Assembly (NCBI RefSeq): GCF_001949145.1
Contig: NW_019091529.1
Coordinates: 412,804 to 476,803 of the forward strand
Direction of reading: 5' to 3'
Source: Acanthaster planci
Lineage: Eukaryota; Echinodermata; Asteroidea; Valvatida; Acanthasteridae
Length of the DNA stretch: 64,000 nucleotides
The notes under the pieces were generated by a model. The model had not been told where the DNA came from. It saw only the letters and a list, made by a program, of their open reading frames with translations, and did not search any database. Position numbers and translations under genes: made by a program. This document shows positions 51,701 through 63,440 of this stretch, piece after piece (within the stretch, counting starts at the first letter, position 1; every line of letters starts with the position of its first letter).

Positions 51701-54700
51701 GCGTCTGTTTCAGCAGCACCTGTATTGTCTCCGGGAATAGACTTTACTTCATCTTGATGTCCCACTTCATTTAAAGTCGAGTCAACATTGGTGGTTGCGG
51801 AGTCAGGACTGTCTTTGTTCACCCCGCCAAATTTATGTTCACTGTCTGTCATCTTGGTTTTTTCTTTTTCGTCTAGGCCTATCTGAAGTTTAGCTTTGGT
51901 AACCGGGACTTTGACGTGGTTAACCTTCTTTAACTTGCTTTTCTCCTGAGCACCGTCTTGAGACATGCCAAGGGAATCCGTGCCATCTTGCTTATTTGCA
52001 GCCGTGTCTGATGCTATAGTATTCGCTTCAGTTGTATTGGTGTCGCCAGAGGACTTGTTGCAGACATCTTGTGGATGTTCACTACCACCTGGAGTAATGC
52101 AAGCAGGAACAGCCTGTTTTATTGCATTCGGTGCATTCCCATTAGTGTCTTGAATGTTTTCAGACGCCTCTTCAACAATGTCATACTTGAGTCCCTCTTC
52201 CATTCCAGTTGTTTTTGTGCCAACCTTCTTGTCAGTTGCTTCATTAACTTTGACGTAGTTGGAAATATTAGGTGCTTTATCGATCTCGTCTGCCTTTTGA
52301 TGTACCATGTTGCTTTGAACTTCTTCCGCTCCCTTAATATCTTGTTCTTTTTCTTCTTGACCATCCTTGATTTTCCCTTGATATGCCTTGTCATCACTGT
52401 CGTCATCGTTTGCTTCTTGATCCGTCCTACCTTGAGTCTTAATATGGGGATGACCACCCATTGTATTTGGGTGCATTTGCTCCGGTCCTTCGTCATACCT
52501 TGCTTTTGAGGACACGCCTTCACTTCCTGCTCCCAGTTTCAATTCTTTATTCATCTGCTTTAGGAATTGCATGAGCTGAAAAACTATCTGATGATCATTT
52601 ACACCTTTGTCTGCATCTATATTAGCTTCTTCTAAACTAATGTCAGCCCTTGCTTGAGAATGTGCTTGTACTCGAATCTTGTTTGAAGACTCATTCCCCT
52701 CGTTTGTTATCTTTTCTGTGTGCCCTCCAACCTTCAAACTGGAGTCGGCGGATCGGTGGCCAGGGTCTCTTGCTGACGAAACAGGAACATCCTTCTCTTC
52801 CTCTCCTTTATCTACTTGCTTGACATTGGGTTTTGAACCTTGTCTGCCTACTTCTGTGGCACTTGCTATGTTGTCATTAGTCTCTGTATTGGTCATATCT
52901 TTTGCCATTTCTCTGACTATCGTTTCTACCTTCCGGTCTTGGCCATCAGTAGGAACATTTGCTTCGGAGTTTACTTCTTCGGGGCTCTTAGAAGTTTTTT
53001 CAACGCAATTTACTTGCTTAACATATCTTTTTCCTACCACTGATTTGACTCCAGTCTCGTCATCTCTGATGTCTTGTGGTAGTTTATCTGTTGTGCCTAG
53101 TTCACGGTCTCGATTCTCAGTGGAATCATCTTGCAAAATTGTCTGTTCAGTACTCTGAGAGGGTTTCTCTGCACCCATACCCTGCTCCACACATTCGGTC
53201 TTGGCTGCTCCTACGTCCTCCATGGTGTTTCTTTCTTTTCCTGCCTTTTCCAAAGCTTCGTTTTTTGTCAACATTTGCTTTGTTTCGGCTAGTTTGCTAA
53301 TCGGTGTCAAGCGTGTGAGAGTATGAACCGTTTCAAAATCATTGTGTTCAATATCAAAATCCTTAAGTCCGTCTCGATGGAGGGCTTTAAGGGCGTCTTG
53401 TTCATGGTTCTCGAAATCGTTAGTTGACCTAGCTAGACCCTGAAGTTGTTTTGACAACATTACCCTTTCCTGTGTAACCACCTTATCGAGATCTTGTTCC
53501 TCCTCTATGTCATCATTTGTATCGTTGCTGTGAGTGACGAGGGAATCGTAATTGATTTCTTTTGCTGTTAACGCTACCTCGTTTTTGCCCTCGAACTGCA
53601 ATTTGATACCGTGAGTGTTTCTCATTTTGGAATTGGATAGTTCTTCCAGGCCGTTCGTTGGATGCTCGACGTCCCTGCTTTCTTCCCGATCTATTTTCTG
53701 TACTAATGCTTGTGACACGAGTTTCTTCTCAGCTGTGACCTCTCCGCCTGTCGACGTGATGTCTTTACCATCCTCTGTTGCTTGATTTTTCGGGTCTCCA
53801 CTCTTTGCCAGTTTAGACTCTATGAAGTCTGAGAAACTACTACAATCTTTCTTAGGATGTTCCTCTGAGACTACGTCTGATGCTGGACTCTTGTTTAGTG
53901 CTTTACCTGTCTCAGTCGAAATCACGTGAACCGTGACAGACTTTGAAACATTGAATGTGGAAGCCGGACCTTTAGATTTGTTTTCCAAGTCCTTTGGTTC
54001 CATTGCTGACTTTGAAGTTTTAAATTGATCGACCGTATTTTCTGGATCCATCACATTGGTTTCAACTTCAACTCCAAAGTTGTCTCTAGAATTAGCCCCA
54101 AAATTACTTGTGTCAACCAAGTCCTGATCAGCGAGTTCCTGTCTAAAACCAGTCGCCAAAACCCTATTCCACCCTTCGGTCTCAGCATCTTCAGTCGTGC
54201 CACCATCACTATGGAAACTTTCTTTTTCGTTTAGTATTTTAATTTTATTCTCCAAAAGCAAATAGTCGAGCATCTCTTCGAGTTCAATATCATTGCCATC
54301 AGCATTGGGAAAATTGATGAATGGTGCACACTCGACAGCTAGAAAAAAATTAAAATAAAATAAAAAATTAAAATGTGGGTATTTGATTATTTCAATACAT
54401 TTTCGTTACATATTCAGGAGTAGCCTACGAATCCAAGAATTTAAAGCAACTCCTCCTGTTTTAGATCTCTGTGATAGATTGGACGTGCTGGACCGTGAAA
54501 TCCTCAAAATGGTGAGCATCAACATTGACAACTGAAGTCTTGCCGTATTTGTAACCTGTATGTTTTGTGTCGGTTTGATTCGCGTACTCAATCAAGTTGG
54601 CTCCAGTGCTGACAGATAGAGTTTCTTTTGTTTATGGGATATCAGATATGACATCATTCCGATATCCGTTTTGTTCTCTTCAAGAGTTTCTGTTATTTGA

Positions 54701-56264
54701 TTAGAGACCGTTAACGTTTACCAATGATTGTTTCCGTGCAGATTAAAACACGTTTAACAAATCATCGATAAAAAAGTTTGAAACAATCTTCTTATACGCC
54801 TCAGAAAACTTAGGTAAAAACATACTTAGCTATGTGTTTTAAAAGGTCAGTTAATCCATAGAGGCACTCGCCTCTATATAGTTGCCACACAGTAATCATT
54901 CTGATCTTTTGAAAACCATTTCAACATTTGCAGATAAAATGTGGATTTATGCTACAACGTGGCTTAACTGTACCTTAACCATAGAGCTATGACTCTATGA
55001 CCTTAACAGTTGAAGTGTTTGCATGGGGGGCACCTATCATTGGCTCTGTACCCGTATCATCAACAATTAATAACAAAGACATCAATCTCTGAAAACGTCC
55101 TGTGTACAACCTCTGTCTTCAAAGACCATCAGGCAAATACCCTTAGAAATGCATTTTACGCACAAAGAAACCAGGAAATTCATCTGTACGGGTTATTTGC
55201 TTTGGGTACGGGTTATTTGTATGACGCATACTCTGAACAAGGTTGATAAAAAGTGCATGGTAGTGCAGAGCAAAGGCTAATGAACAGGTTAAATCTTGCC
55301 ATAACTACAACAGATAAAATAGAAACACTCCGCACGAGCTCCATCATAGACTTTTCTCTGTGATAAATACAAATGCCTGACATGTTTCATGGTAAATCAG
55401 TTCTTTTTGTTGTTTGCCACCTGCATCGTATAACTGACAGCCTAGGAAATCCGTATAAAAGTAGTCTCTTCTTTAAAGAATTTTTGGTTTTAAAATATCA
55501 AGTTCGCAGGATATTTTCGACATTTGAAGAATGCGTAATGCATAAAACTCTGACACTGCATCTTGCACGCATATCGGACGAGTGTGCAAGCGTTCACATT
55601 ACACCACTTCCCTGCATGTATTGCAGCACTGGGATTTCACGAGTTGTTGAGGGCGTATAGTCAATTTCACATGCAACTAATTTCACACTCTATACGTTTT
55701 CTTTGTGGTGAATAAGAATACCTGGCATGTTTAAGCGTATGAAGTGAAGTAGTTGCTCTCACTCCCAGTATAAAGTTACGTAGTGGATATCGAAGACATT
55801 CTCTGCAGATTGTGCCAAAATATCTGTAAGTCTTTCACGACAATACCGAAGTAGTTCATCTTTTTAATCAATGAAGAAAAAATCAGAAGGTTAGGAGTGG
55901 TTGTCATCTCTAAAATCAAGTTTGAAACTGGATTTGAGAAACGTCAACCAGCACATAACCTGAAAATTTCAGTTGTGGCAGCATTTAACACCTAACCGCT
56001 CAAAGAGCGAGTCATTTTACACAAAAAAATGTATTGAAACCAGCCAACCATTATTTCGCGTATAAATTCAGCTCAAATTTCAGTGCTATAAATGATATTT
56101 TTCATGAAAATTCAGACTTAGAACGTATCATGAAAAAAAAAACAATTTGGTCTTTGACTTCATAAAGTCTTCAAACTCCCAACTACTTCTAATATACATG
56201 ATTTCTCACCAATAGCGAATCCCAGTAGCACCAGCGCAGAACGCAACCAAACGAAGGAGGCCAT
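48700..56264 (-). CDS. secreted acidic disordered protein with degenerate extracellular SOD-like domain (spliced gene, six coding exons)
   Basis: Joined exons are 56264-56210, 54338-51223, 51022-50912, 50548-50394, 50031-49920 and 48798-48700, giving 1215 aa with all phases matching. Residues 1-19 form a signal peptide. Residues 20-1057 are rich in E, D, K, S, T, N and G, with few hydrophobics and about seven cysteines, and are probably disordered. Residues about 1066-1205 resemble extracellular Cu/Zn-SOD: ARCDLQAN, HEFGDLSNGCKSTG, GEHSILGRAVVVHA and KLACC. The metal site is broken: the first copper His is D1120, the bridging His is R1137, the zinc loop is deleted and the active-site Arg is K1199. 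H1122, H1185 and the cysteine pair C1131/C1202 remain. So it is secreted and SOD-folded but very unlikely to dismutate superoxide. Molluscan cavortin/dominin are a precedent for EC-SOD relatives with a non-enzymatic, metal-related role. The two halves could be separate genes, but the 200-bp gap and matching phases argue against that. Confidence 0.8.
49920..50031 (-). CDS. exon 5: core strands of the SOD-like domain
   Basis: Acceptor TTAACTCAG. One nucleotide completes Ser1146, and the exon ends at GTTGTG|GTGAGG in phase 0. It codes GVMGSALRDE and then LVGEHSILGRAVV, the conserved strand that in SOD3 reads HSIVGRAVVVH. Confidence 0.85.
50394..50548 (-). CDS. exon 4: copper-loop region of the SOD-like domain
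   Basis: Acceptor TACGTCAG, donor AG|GTACGT, phase 0 to phase 2. It codes GGPMEIKASLYGL, then VDVHEFGDLSNGCKSTGTRY, which is the SOD signature with Asp for the first copper His and Arg for the bridging His. The disulfide Cys is kept. Confidence 0.85.
50912..51022 (-). CDS. exon 3: first strands of the SOD-like domain
   Basis: TTCTTCACAG precedes and GTAGGC follows. The 37 codons are phase 0 at both ends. ARCDLQANFP, then HVVGLLVFKQK, matches the first and second strands of extracellular SOD (cysteine followed by V-x-G-x-x-x-F-x-Q). Confidence 0.8.
51161..51177 (-). terminator. two intronic polyadenylation signals
   Basis: AATAAA at 51177-51172 and again at 51166-51161 lie inside the 200-bp intron 2. 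They are 25 and 36 nt after an in-frame TAA (51204-51202) that is reached if exon 2 is not spliced. Together they could end a shorter mRNA. Confidence 0.6.
51223..54338 (-). CDS. exon 2: giant exon coding the acidic disordered region
   Basis: The acceptor TTTTTTCTAG is at 54341-54339 and upstream. The exon carries 1038 codons without a stop, in the frame set by exon 1. The opening segment (about 36-55) looks helical (LEEMLDYLLLENKIKIL), and a second amphipathic patch is VFQLMQFLKQMNKEL. There are scattered N-glycosylation sequons and one GKR dibasic site. GW-containing segments recur (EGWNR, AGWKI, SGWKL), but no tandem repeat is seen. The donor AAT|GTGAGT ends it. Long antisense frames across it are shadows of its biased codons. 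Confidence 0.85.
54858..54877. repeat. perfect 8-bp hairpin in intron 1 of the SOD-like gene
   Basis: ATAGAGGC and GCCTCTAT pair across ACTC. Nothing else supports a function. Confidence 0.4.
56210..56264 (-). CDS. exon 1: signal peptide of the SOD-like gene
   Basis: ATG at 56264 starts MASFVWLRSALVLLGFAI, a short hydrophobic secretion signal. The donor is G|GTGAGA at 56209-56204. The phase-1 end joins to CT of exon 2 to make Ala19, and VECAPF follows, giving a plausible cleavage region. TATAAAAG stands 49 nt upstream of the ATG. Confidence 0.8.
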
Positions 56265-56312
56265 GATTAGCTTGTATACAGGCTTCACTATCAGAATAGC
56301 CCAAAAATCAGT

Positions 56313-56320
56313 CTTTTATA
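56313..56320 (-). promoter_or_regulatory. TATA box of the SOD-like gene
   Basis: TATAAAAG on the minus strand lies 49 nt upstream of the ATG. A start about 30 nt downstream would leave a leader of about 20-25 nt. Confidence 0.6.
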
Positions 56321-59300
56321 ACTTATCCTGACCTACCAGCATTTTTTGTCATGGATTCTAAATGCAATAAAAGTGAATCGTTTTTTTAAGGTGTAAGTTT
56401 ACATACCCGCATGTAATATTTTCTCACACCACGTGAAAAGCTGTCATTCAACTGATAATACCAGTACACATTACCGTGAGAATGCAAGTTGAAGTTGCTG
56501 GGCAGGGCCATATCATGGCTCCAATGGGTTAGCTTCAATTGGGTATCTTGGTTAGTTGATTGGTTTCAATTTTTCTTTTCTAGTTTGTTTCATTGTAATT
56601 GTTAAATTTTGGAGCTTTGAAGCTTTTCATGGTGACAAATTAGGTAAAAGGTTTGCGCTTAGGCAGTCTCCTGACGATGGATTGAGCACACTGTGCGAAA
56701 CGTTGATATACCCGCCGGTTCCTTTCAGAACCACACATACTCACAAAACGGATCCTTGCATGGTGCAAGTTTAAACCTTTTACTTAATTGTTATTTCTGT
56801 TTTGAGACTGTTTTGCGTCTGGGATGCCCAAGCAGTTTTGCTTTATTAGAAAAACAAAACCTATACCAAAAACAAAACAAAATAATTATGTGAAAGTGGG
56901 CAACAACTCGCTGAATCCCCCCGTTACCATTCTTGTGAAATAATTTGGTTGCCGTTCTTCTCTTGCAAAGCGTCATCATTTATCTTCAACGGTCCTCATT
57001 ACTGTAAAATTCATAAATAAGGCTAAAAGAAATGACAGAAAAGAGGAAATAAGTTCGGATGAACTAAGGCTCGCTTATACTGATTAGTGACGCTATTTCG
57101 CTATTTAAATTAACATAGAAAATTCCGTCATCACCAATCGGTTTAAAATGGTATGCCCTAAATATTTACGACGATATAATCTACAGTCGCTATGTGAGCG
57201 TGGAGCTGGAACAAAATATGGCGCATTCTTCTGAGCAAGGGAGGCTCCTTTAGGCCTAGTTGGAACTGCACTTCGCTGGTTCAAGACCGGCTATGAAATG
57301 TACGCGTTACGGTCAAAACGCTGCAAACAAAATGAATACCCTTACGATCACAACGCTACCAACAAAATGAACACTACCGATCAATATGGCTCTACCCAAC
57401 TGATAAGGTGTTTTCCTTGAGGCGGAAAGCTAAGGTGTTTTAACCCAAAATAGCTGGGTCATTTTGGACCATGTCCCCCCCCCCCACCCTCGGCCGTCCC
57501 ATGTCCGATTTGTTTATATATTAGCTATAATATGTGTAAAAACACTCGTCAATACAAATGCGGTGTTTTTCGACTCAGTCTGACAAGCTTTCGTTTTACT
57601 GTCATTTGAAGCTGTATGCTATTAAGCGTACCAGGCCGCAGTGGAAAAGTATATATTTTTGGCCGACCCTGTCTTGGAAAAATGTTTTGTTACAAAATGA
57701 CCGCAAAAAGTAACAGCCTCAGCTTGTGAAAAACCGCTTCGGGGCGATATCAAGAAGCAAAGTGTCGAGGAGGCGGACCCCCTCCCCTCCTTCAGGGTTA
57801 AGTTATACTTGCCAACACGTGTAACGGCGGTGTTATGGAAATAATTATATGTATTGCTGGCCGCCTGTAAAGCCTGGTCAAATACAGATGTGCTGAAGCT
57901 ACGGAGGAAGGAAAGTAGTTTCACCCAGGAGTTGCCACAGTGTCATGAAAAGTACTTAAATTAAAAGGCATGGCACAAAATGATGCTCAGTTGCGATCAT
58001 TATGGCTTAGAACTTAAAAGTAGACAAACCTGAGTTCATTTTTCCCCAGTAACAATGGGTTATACGTACCAGACGCCAGAGTCTCGCCAAATAAAGACTT
58101 ATAAAGAGACCAGGGCCTGATGCAGCCTTAATCTTCTGTATACTACCGCAATCGCAGCGACCTTTCAGCTTACCCGAAGGTCAGCCCACACCTGAGGGCA
58201 TTTCTCTAGAGTTACCCATTCACATCGTTTGTCGTTTTAGGTAAATAGAAAAAAAAATGGATAGAACTTATCATCACACAGTCTCATGTGGCAGAAGCAA
58301 AATTTACTGCACAAGGAGACCTGCGTGCTAAGCAGATGACCATGGACGGCATTTTGACCAGCATAGAGCTCTCGTGTGCGACGAGCTTGATCCTGGAAGC
58401 TATCAAATATATACTGCCACGCGGGCATAATAGTATGCGAGCGTGGTGCTATCAATTTTGGTCGCCGGATTAGTCAAGAGTGCTTGAGCGTGTACACGTT
58501 TATATCAATTCCTCTTCTTTTTTGTTTAGTAAAGTTAAAATTAGTGCCTCTGGGGATATGTGGATAAAGAACAATGGAAATTTTAGATGATCATGCCCGA
58601 GGATTGGGCATGGCGAATTCAAGCCACCAGAAGGAAGTTGCAACTGGTACGAGGTGTTTACTAAACAACATAATACAAAAGGGACGGGAACGATTCTGAC
58701 CGACGTTTGACTCTCGAGAGCACCAACAGAGTGCATTGTTCTTTTGGGGAAGGATTGACAACTCTGATAGATATAAAAGATATAATGGGCCATTGACCTT
58801 ACAGACGATATAATCGAAAGTATGAGTGCGGCTCTTGAAGTTTTCCGACATTCTAAAATGCTAACTTTTCCTGAAATAAAAAAAAAAACAGGTAGGCGTA
58901 TATAGGTAGCATTTTTGTTAATGCATGGGATTGATGAAAACTCCCAGGCATATGATTCATTTGACTAAAAGGGTGAAGTTTTAAGCTAAAATTGTCTATT
59001 CTTCTTGATTTCTGCCCTGACCGCTTGAGTGGTAGAGTCCAAACGGGTGTTTTCTTGACAATACGAGAAGCTACACAGAGCGTGATTGCCTTGTTCGGTA
59101 CACTCTTAGAAATGTTGCGTGTAATTAGACCAACCTCGGTATCAATATTGATTAACACACAGATAGCCTTTTACTGCCCAGCAACGGTGGCGTGGATACC
59201 AACATGGTGGTGTGGTGTGTAGTGGTGCATCTTGGGGCCAAGCGGCGGTAATTGGTTCTGTACAAATTCTCCGAGCGCAATATCGTTACGACGCTATACA

Positions 59301-61919
59301 CACATTACTTGCTGCAACCTACAACGCTATGAGCGGAATCCACCCAGTACATTTTCTACGATATATTTGTTGTGACATGAACAGTGCAGTGACTCTAATA
59401 TTCATCGAATCGTAAAAATAGCATTTCAGAAAACGTTAGTTTTCCGAAGTAATGAAAGGGAAAACTTGATTTTGTTTCCTTATGAATTGCAAAACGCCAA
59501 TAGGGAGTTCTGAGGGTCTCATTTGAATCCATTGCTTTGTGGTTTGCGAAAACTCGTCCGGAACAATGCAGGAGTCGCTTTCATTTATTGCCTTTTTTTA
59601 AATTAAAGAACGCAAACAACCTGCACACCTTTGGTGAGATGCATATATCTTCCCAGAGATGCGAGGAAAAAGCCTGTAGTTAAGCAGTTACAGAACATAC
59701 CCGGAATTATAGAGTAGGCCCTCGGCAACACGTTTCCTTGTTTCGCTTTTTAACTCAGAAACCAATGAGTGGAAATTTAAGTCCCAAAAATGTGGGCAGT
59801 GGATGCAGTAGCAGATCTACCAACCATAGAATGCATGAGGCTTGAAAGTCAACGTTATTTACAATGCCCTTCTATATACTCAACTGTTCAAATGAAAGCA
59901 GTTCGTTTCCAACACAGGCATTGTTCATAATGCTCTACACACTGCATCTGAAAGCTTACAATAATATAGACACAGTATATGTTTGTCGTTTCTACAATGA
60001 CTGTTCTAAGCAAATTAATCAAAAGCCATCTGTTCTAGGAATGTCGTTTTGGCACCTAGGTCTCTTTCTGCGCGATGCGGCCACCGTTTCGTGTTACAAT
60101 GTCGACTTTTAATGGCTCTAAACACATCGTGGGAAAATTCAGTTTAGCGATTAGCTTTCTTGCTAAAACAAAGTTTGTAAACATGTTTAACTACTAAACA
60201 TATTTAATTTGTCGTTTAGGAATTGGCCACGCCATGTTAAGCATCTGAACATACAAAGTAAAGTTTATTGCTAAACACAGATTTTTATGTGCACAGACAT
60301 TACAAGGGCACAAAAACAATACACTTCAATGAATTCTGTTTTCTGGTGTTCTTATTGAAAATCAACTAAGAAACAATGCTACACTTGCTCGGCAATCTGG
60401 TGAGCAAACACAGAGATGCAGGTCAAATGCACATCACCAAAATGCACAGGTAGAATGTACGTGTACAAACCTTCACAAGTAAAAGGAAAGGCGATGTTAC
60501 ATTCAGATAACTACATGTACATAAAATTGTGTTCACTTAGTAACCACGACGTGGCCTACCCTCATTTTTGTATCATCCACAGTGACCACAGAAATCGGGT
60601 TATCTGTATCAGACGGATTACTTAAGGAAAAAGAATGCACGAAAGAGTGTTTCGTAAATGCATATTACTGAGTATTATTGAATGACAGATCTCTATGGCC
60701 AATGTAGTAAACTGCTCACATTATAAGAACCTCTGAAAGCATGGTTAATACCCATAACAAAGTTATCTACTTGCTTTTTCCTTTTACGCAAGTTGGTTTT
60801 GAGTTCACCTTTTTAAATTATATATGGTAAACCGACATGGTAATAAAAGTAGCAATCCATTTCCGTCTACATGTGTATACGATATTTCATTTAGATAACA
60901 TTATTACCAGTATACGGGCCAAAAGGTAACTGAGTTATTACAGCATATACGGAACTGAAAGTTCATCCCAAGCAAAATATTATTGTGTTAAAACGGAAGA
61001 AGTAAACCGCCTTGTTCTGGCTCGTTTCAGATATTTTTCTTTTCCCTATTTACAGACACAGAGATGAAAGATTCTACCTGCAAAATCACGTCAACAAATT
61101 ACATTTTCCCCAAAAACTTCACAAGGTAATTTATGATTGGCCTGTTAGGCTACTACACATCCAATACAATCAGATTGCAGATAAACGATTCAATGTTGTT
61201 TTCAGATACAACACAAAAATCACTTATTTTATTTAAGTTTACAAACACGCTAAGATTTCCGAGCAAACGGCACTCCATTAGACTATTAAGTGGAAGCTCC
61301 TAAATTTGTCCCACAATGTGCCACTGAGACTCGTGCGCACTGATTTTCTTCTCAACCTCCCAAACTATAGCGGTGTTAATAGGCACATACATTATCCCAA
61401 CATCTCAAAATCGACGTTTTCAGCCATGATCGAATCAAAGTGTTCATTTCTTTATTTACAAGCTCTGTTACTTTACCTTCTCTCAGCTTAGGAAACCAGT
61501 ATTTCCCCTCTAAACAATTTTTTTATTCCTCACAGTACTCAGTAACTCAAGATTTCTCCAATGCTGTTGCACCGAGTCATATGCAACGCCACTCAGAACC
61601 CCACTCAGCATTACGTAGAGCTACATGTAGGTGTTTGGACACACACATATCATATTTTTCCACTGGCAAGTTAACATTGGTGCTTCGTGAATCCCAATGT
61701 TGCCCTCAAAACTTTTCATTTGCCAACATCTAAAGAAACTGCTAACATGTTTAAAACCCAAGATCCTAGTCATGGAGTAAATTCCACAAGAGGGTGCAAG
61801 CGTAAGTGTATGAATGAACAACCAAAACAGTTCGTTGGTTTACAGTTTTAAGGTGTGATCCTTCTCAATAGAATTACACCTATTTGGCAAAAGTAGACCA
61901 GGAAACTTGAGATTCTAAA
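56321..61919. other. gene-free stretch between the SOD-like gene promoter and the OGDH 3' end
   Basis: Short open frames on both strands match no family. A C11 run is at 57475-57485. No RNA gene or mobile element is recognised. Confidence 0.5.
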
Positions 61920-63337
61920 TTTATTTCATGCTAAAATCCACATGGGATCTCGTTCGTCAAAAACAAAACCAAAATAACTTAAAGAAAAATCAGACAAAAT
62001 AAAGCAAAAACAACCCAAACCAAAGCTTTAAAGGTGCCATTCTCAATTGATTAACAAAAGCTGAACCGAAAACCAAAATCATTAAAACTTTCTTAGCAGT
62101 ACAAAAGGCACTTTTAATTCAGTCTAACTATTCTGAACAGCTGTACAGCAGTAGTTCAACAATTAAGGCAATATTTCGCATGCTATGGCACAAAGGAATC
62201 TTTGGTACAGAATTTTCTTTCGAGGAAAATGCAGTGGGTGTGCCATTCAGAAATTGGATATTTTCAGAAAGGGAATCAGCAGTTGTTCTAATAAAGCAGC
62301 ATTCTCTAGCATGGATAACTAATAATAAGGTTAAAGCAGAATCCCTTTTATGGTATGTTATGACACAGTAAAGTCAACCTCAAATGCAATCTTTGATCAA
62401 AAACTTAGTTGAAAGTAGGAATATTTCAAAACAAGAAGTCAAGACTAGAATACATACACACCTATACCACCCCAGATGTAATCAAACTCTGGCATTGTAG
62501 TGGATACTCTAATGGTTCGTTGAGCACATGGAAAGTCCAGCAAAGACTTCTCTGGAATTGAATGCCAATTCTGATCACAAAAGCAAATGAAAGCAATAAT
62601 TTTCATGCACATACTTTCATTTGCATGTCTCACTAATAAATGAACCTATTACAAATTTGATGTCAGGCTTTGCTTACATGTGCACTTTCCCATAGCAGTA
62701 AGGTGCGACGTGATCCATCGTGCCCCATATAGAAAGCACACATGTATACAAAGTGTGGCATCATGTTTTGGGTCTATTCCAAACATGTAATGGTGGCAAT
62801 ATCCACTGCAACAGAAATTGGTTGTAGATGCAGTCACCGCTGATAGCAAGCATGAACCTGTGCATCCATGTGGTTTGTCCCTATCAATAGAATGTTGTTG
62901 CCTTGTACAAACATGCCATCTCCTGTTGCTGTAAGGTGAAAATGTTTTCCATATTCATTCACTGGATATTCAGCGGTATCAAATGTCCCAGTAATGGATG
63001 AAAGGAGCAGATTTATGGGATTAAAGTGACTTTCAGAAAACTAGCACGCTTAGAATACTTAAAACCAAAGCTTCCTATTCAGAGCAAAACATATATTGGG
63101 CATCAAAAAGTGAAAAAAAAGAAAAAGAGGGCTGAATTACAGTTGTACATGTAGCTGTATGAGATTAATTTCTACTCTTCCAACCACAGCAATTTTCATT
63201 TTCCAGCTCTCAAACTAGCTGTTCAAAAGTACAATTAAAATAGCAAGCAAATAATGTGAGGCATACAATAATTAACTGCTGTAACATTTGTCCTAGTATG
63301 ATGAAGGCCAAACTAATTTGGACTTGGCTGGATTACT
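61920..63337 (-). other. probable 3' UTR of OGDH
   Basis: This is sequence downstream of the OGDH stop codon. The first canonical AATAAA that I find on the minus strand is at 61925-61920, suggesting a UTR of about 1.4 kb. An ATTAAA near 62112 could end it earlier. Confidence 0.4.
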
Positions 63338-63440
63338 TTAATCTAACTTCATGGTCTCACTCATCAAGTTGTCCAACTCGATCAGGTGAGTGAACTTGTT
63401 GCCAGTTGCAGTGGCAGCAGATGCTGCCCGACCCGCATAC
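63338..63440 (-). CDS. OGDH: 2-oxoglutarate dehydrogenase E1, last coding exon (partial gene)
   Basis: This is the thiamine-diphosphate E1 subunit of the mitochondrial 2-oxoglutarate dehydrogenase complex of the citric acid cycle. The acceptor TTTTTTCCTAG is at 63441-63450. The exon starts with the last base of a split codon (TG|G would give the family's Trp), then codes YAGRAASAATATGNK and THLIEL, ending SETMKLD and TAA at 63340-63338. The vertebrate protein ends with WYAGRDPAAAPATGNK, THL, EL, so the match is specific; the final dozen residues differ. Upstream exons lie beyond 64000. DHTKD1, a paralogue, is less similar at this end. Confidence 0.85.

Noticed and set aside
51575-53300. Several long open frames on the plus strand opposite exon 2 of the SOD-like gene
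   Set aside because: They are shadows of biased codon use in the long acidic exon; they have no splice context and no family resemblance.
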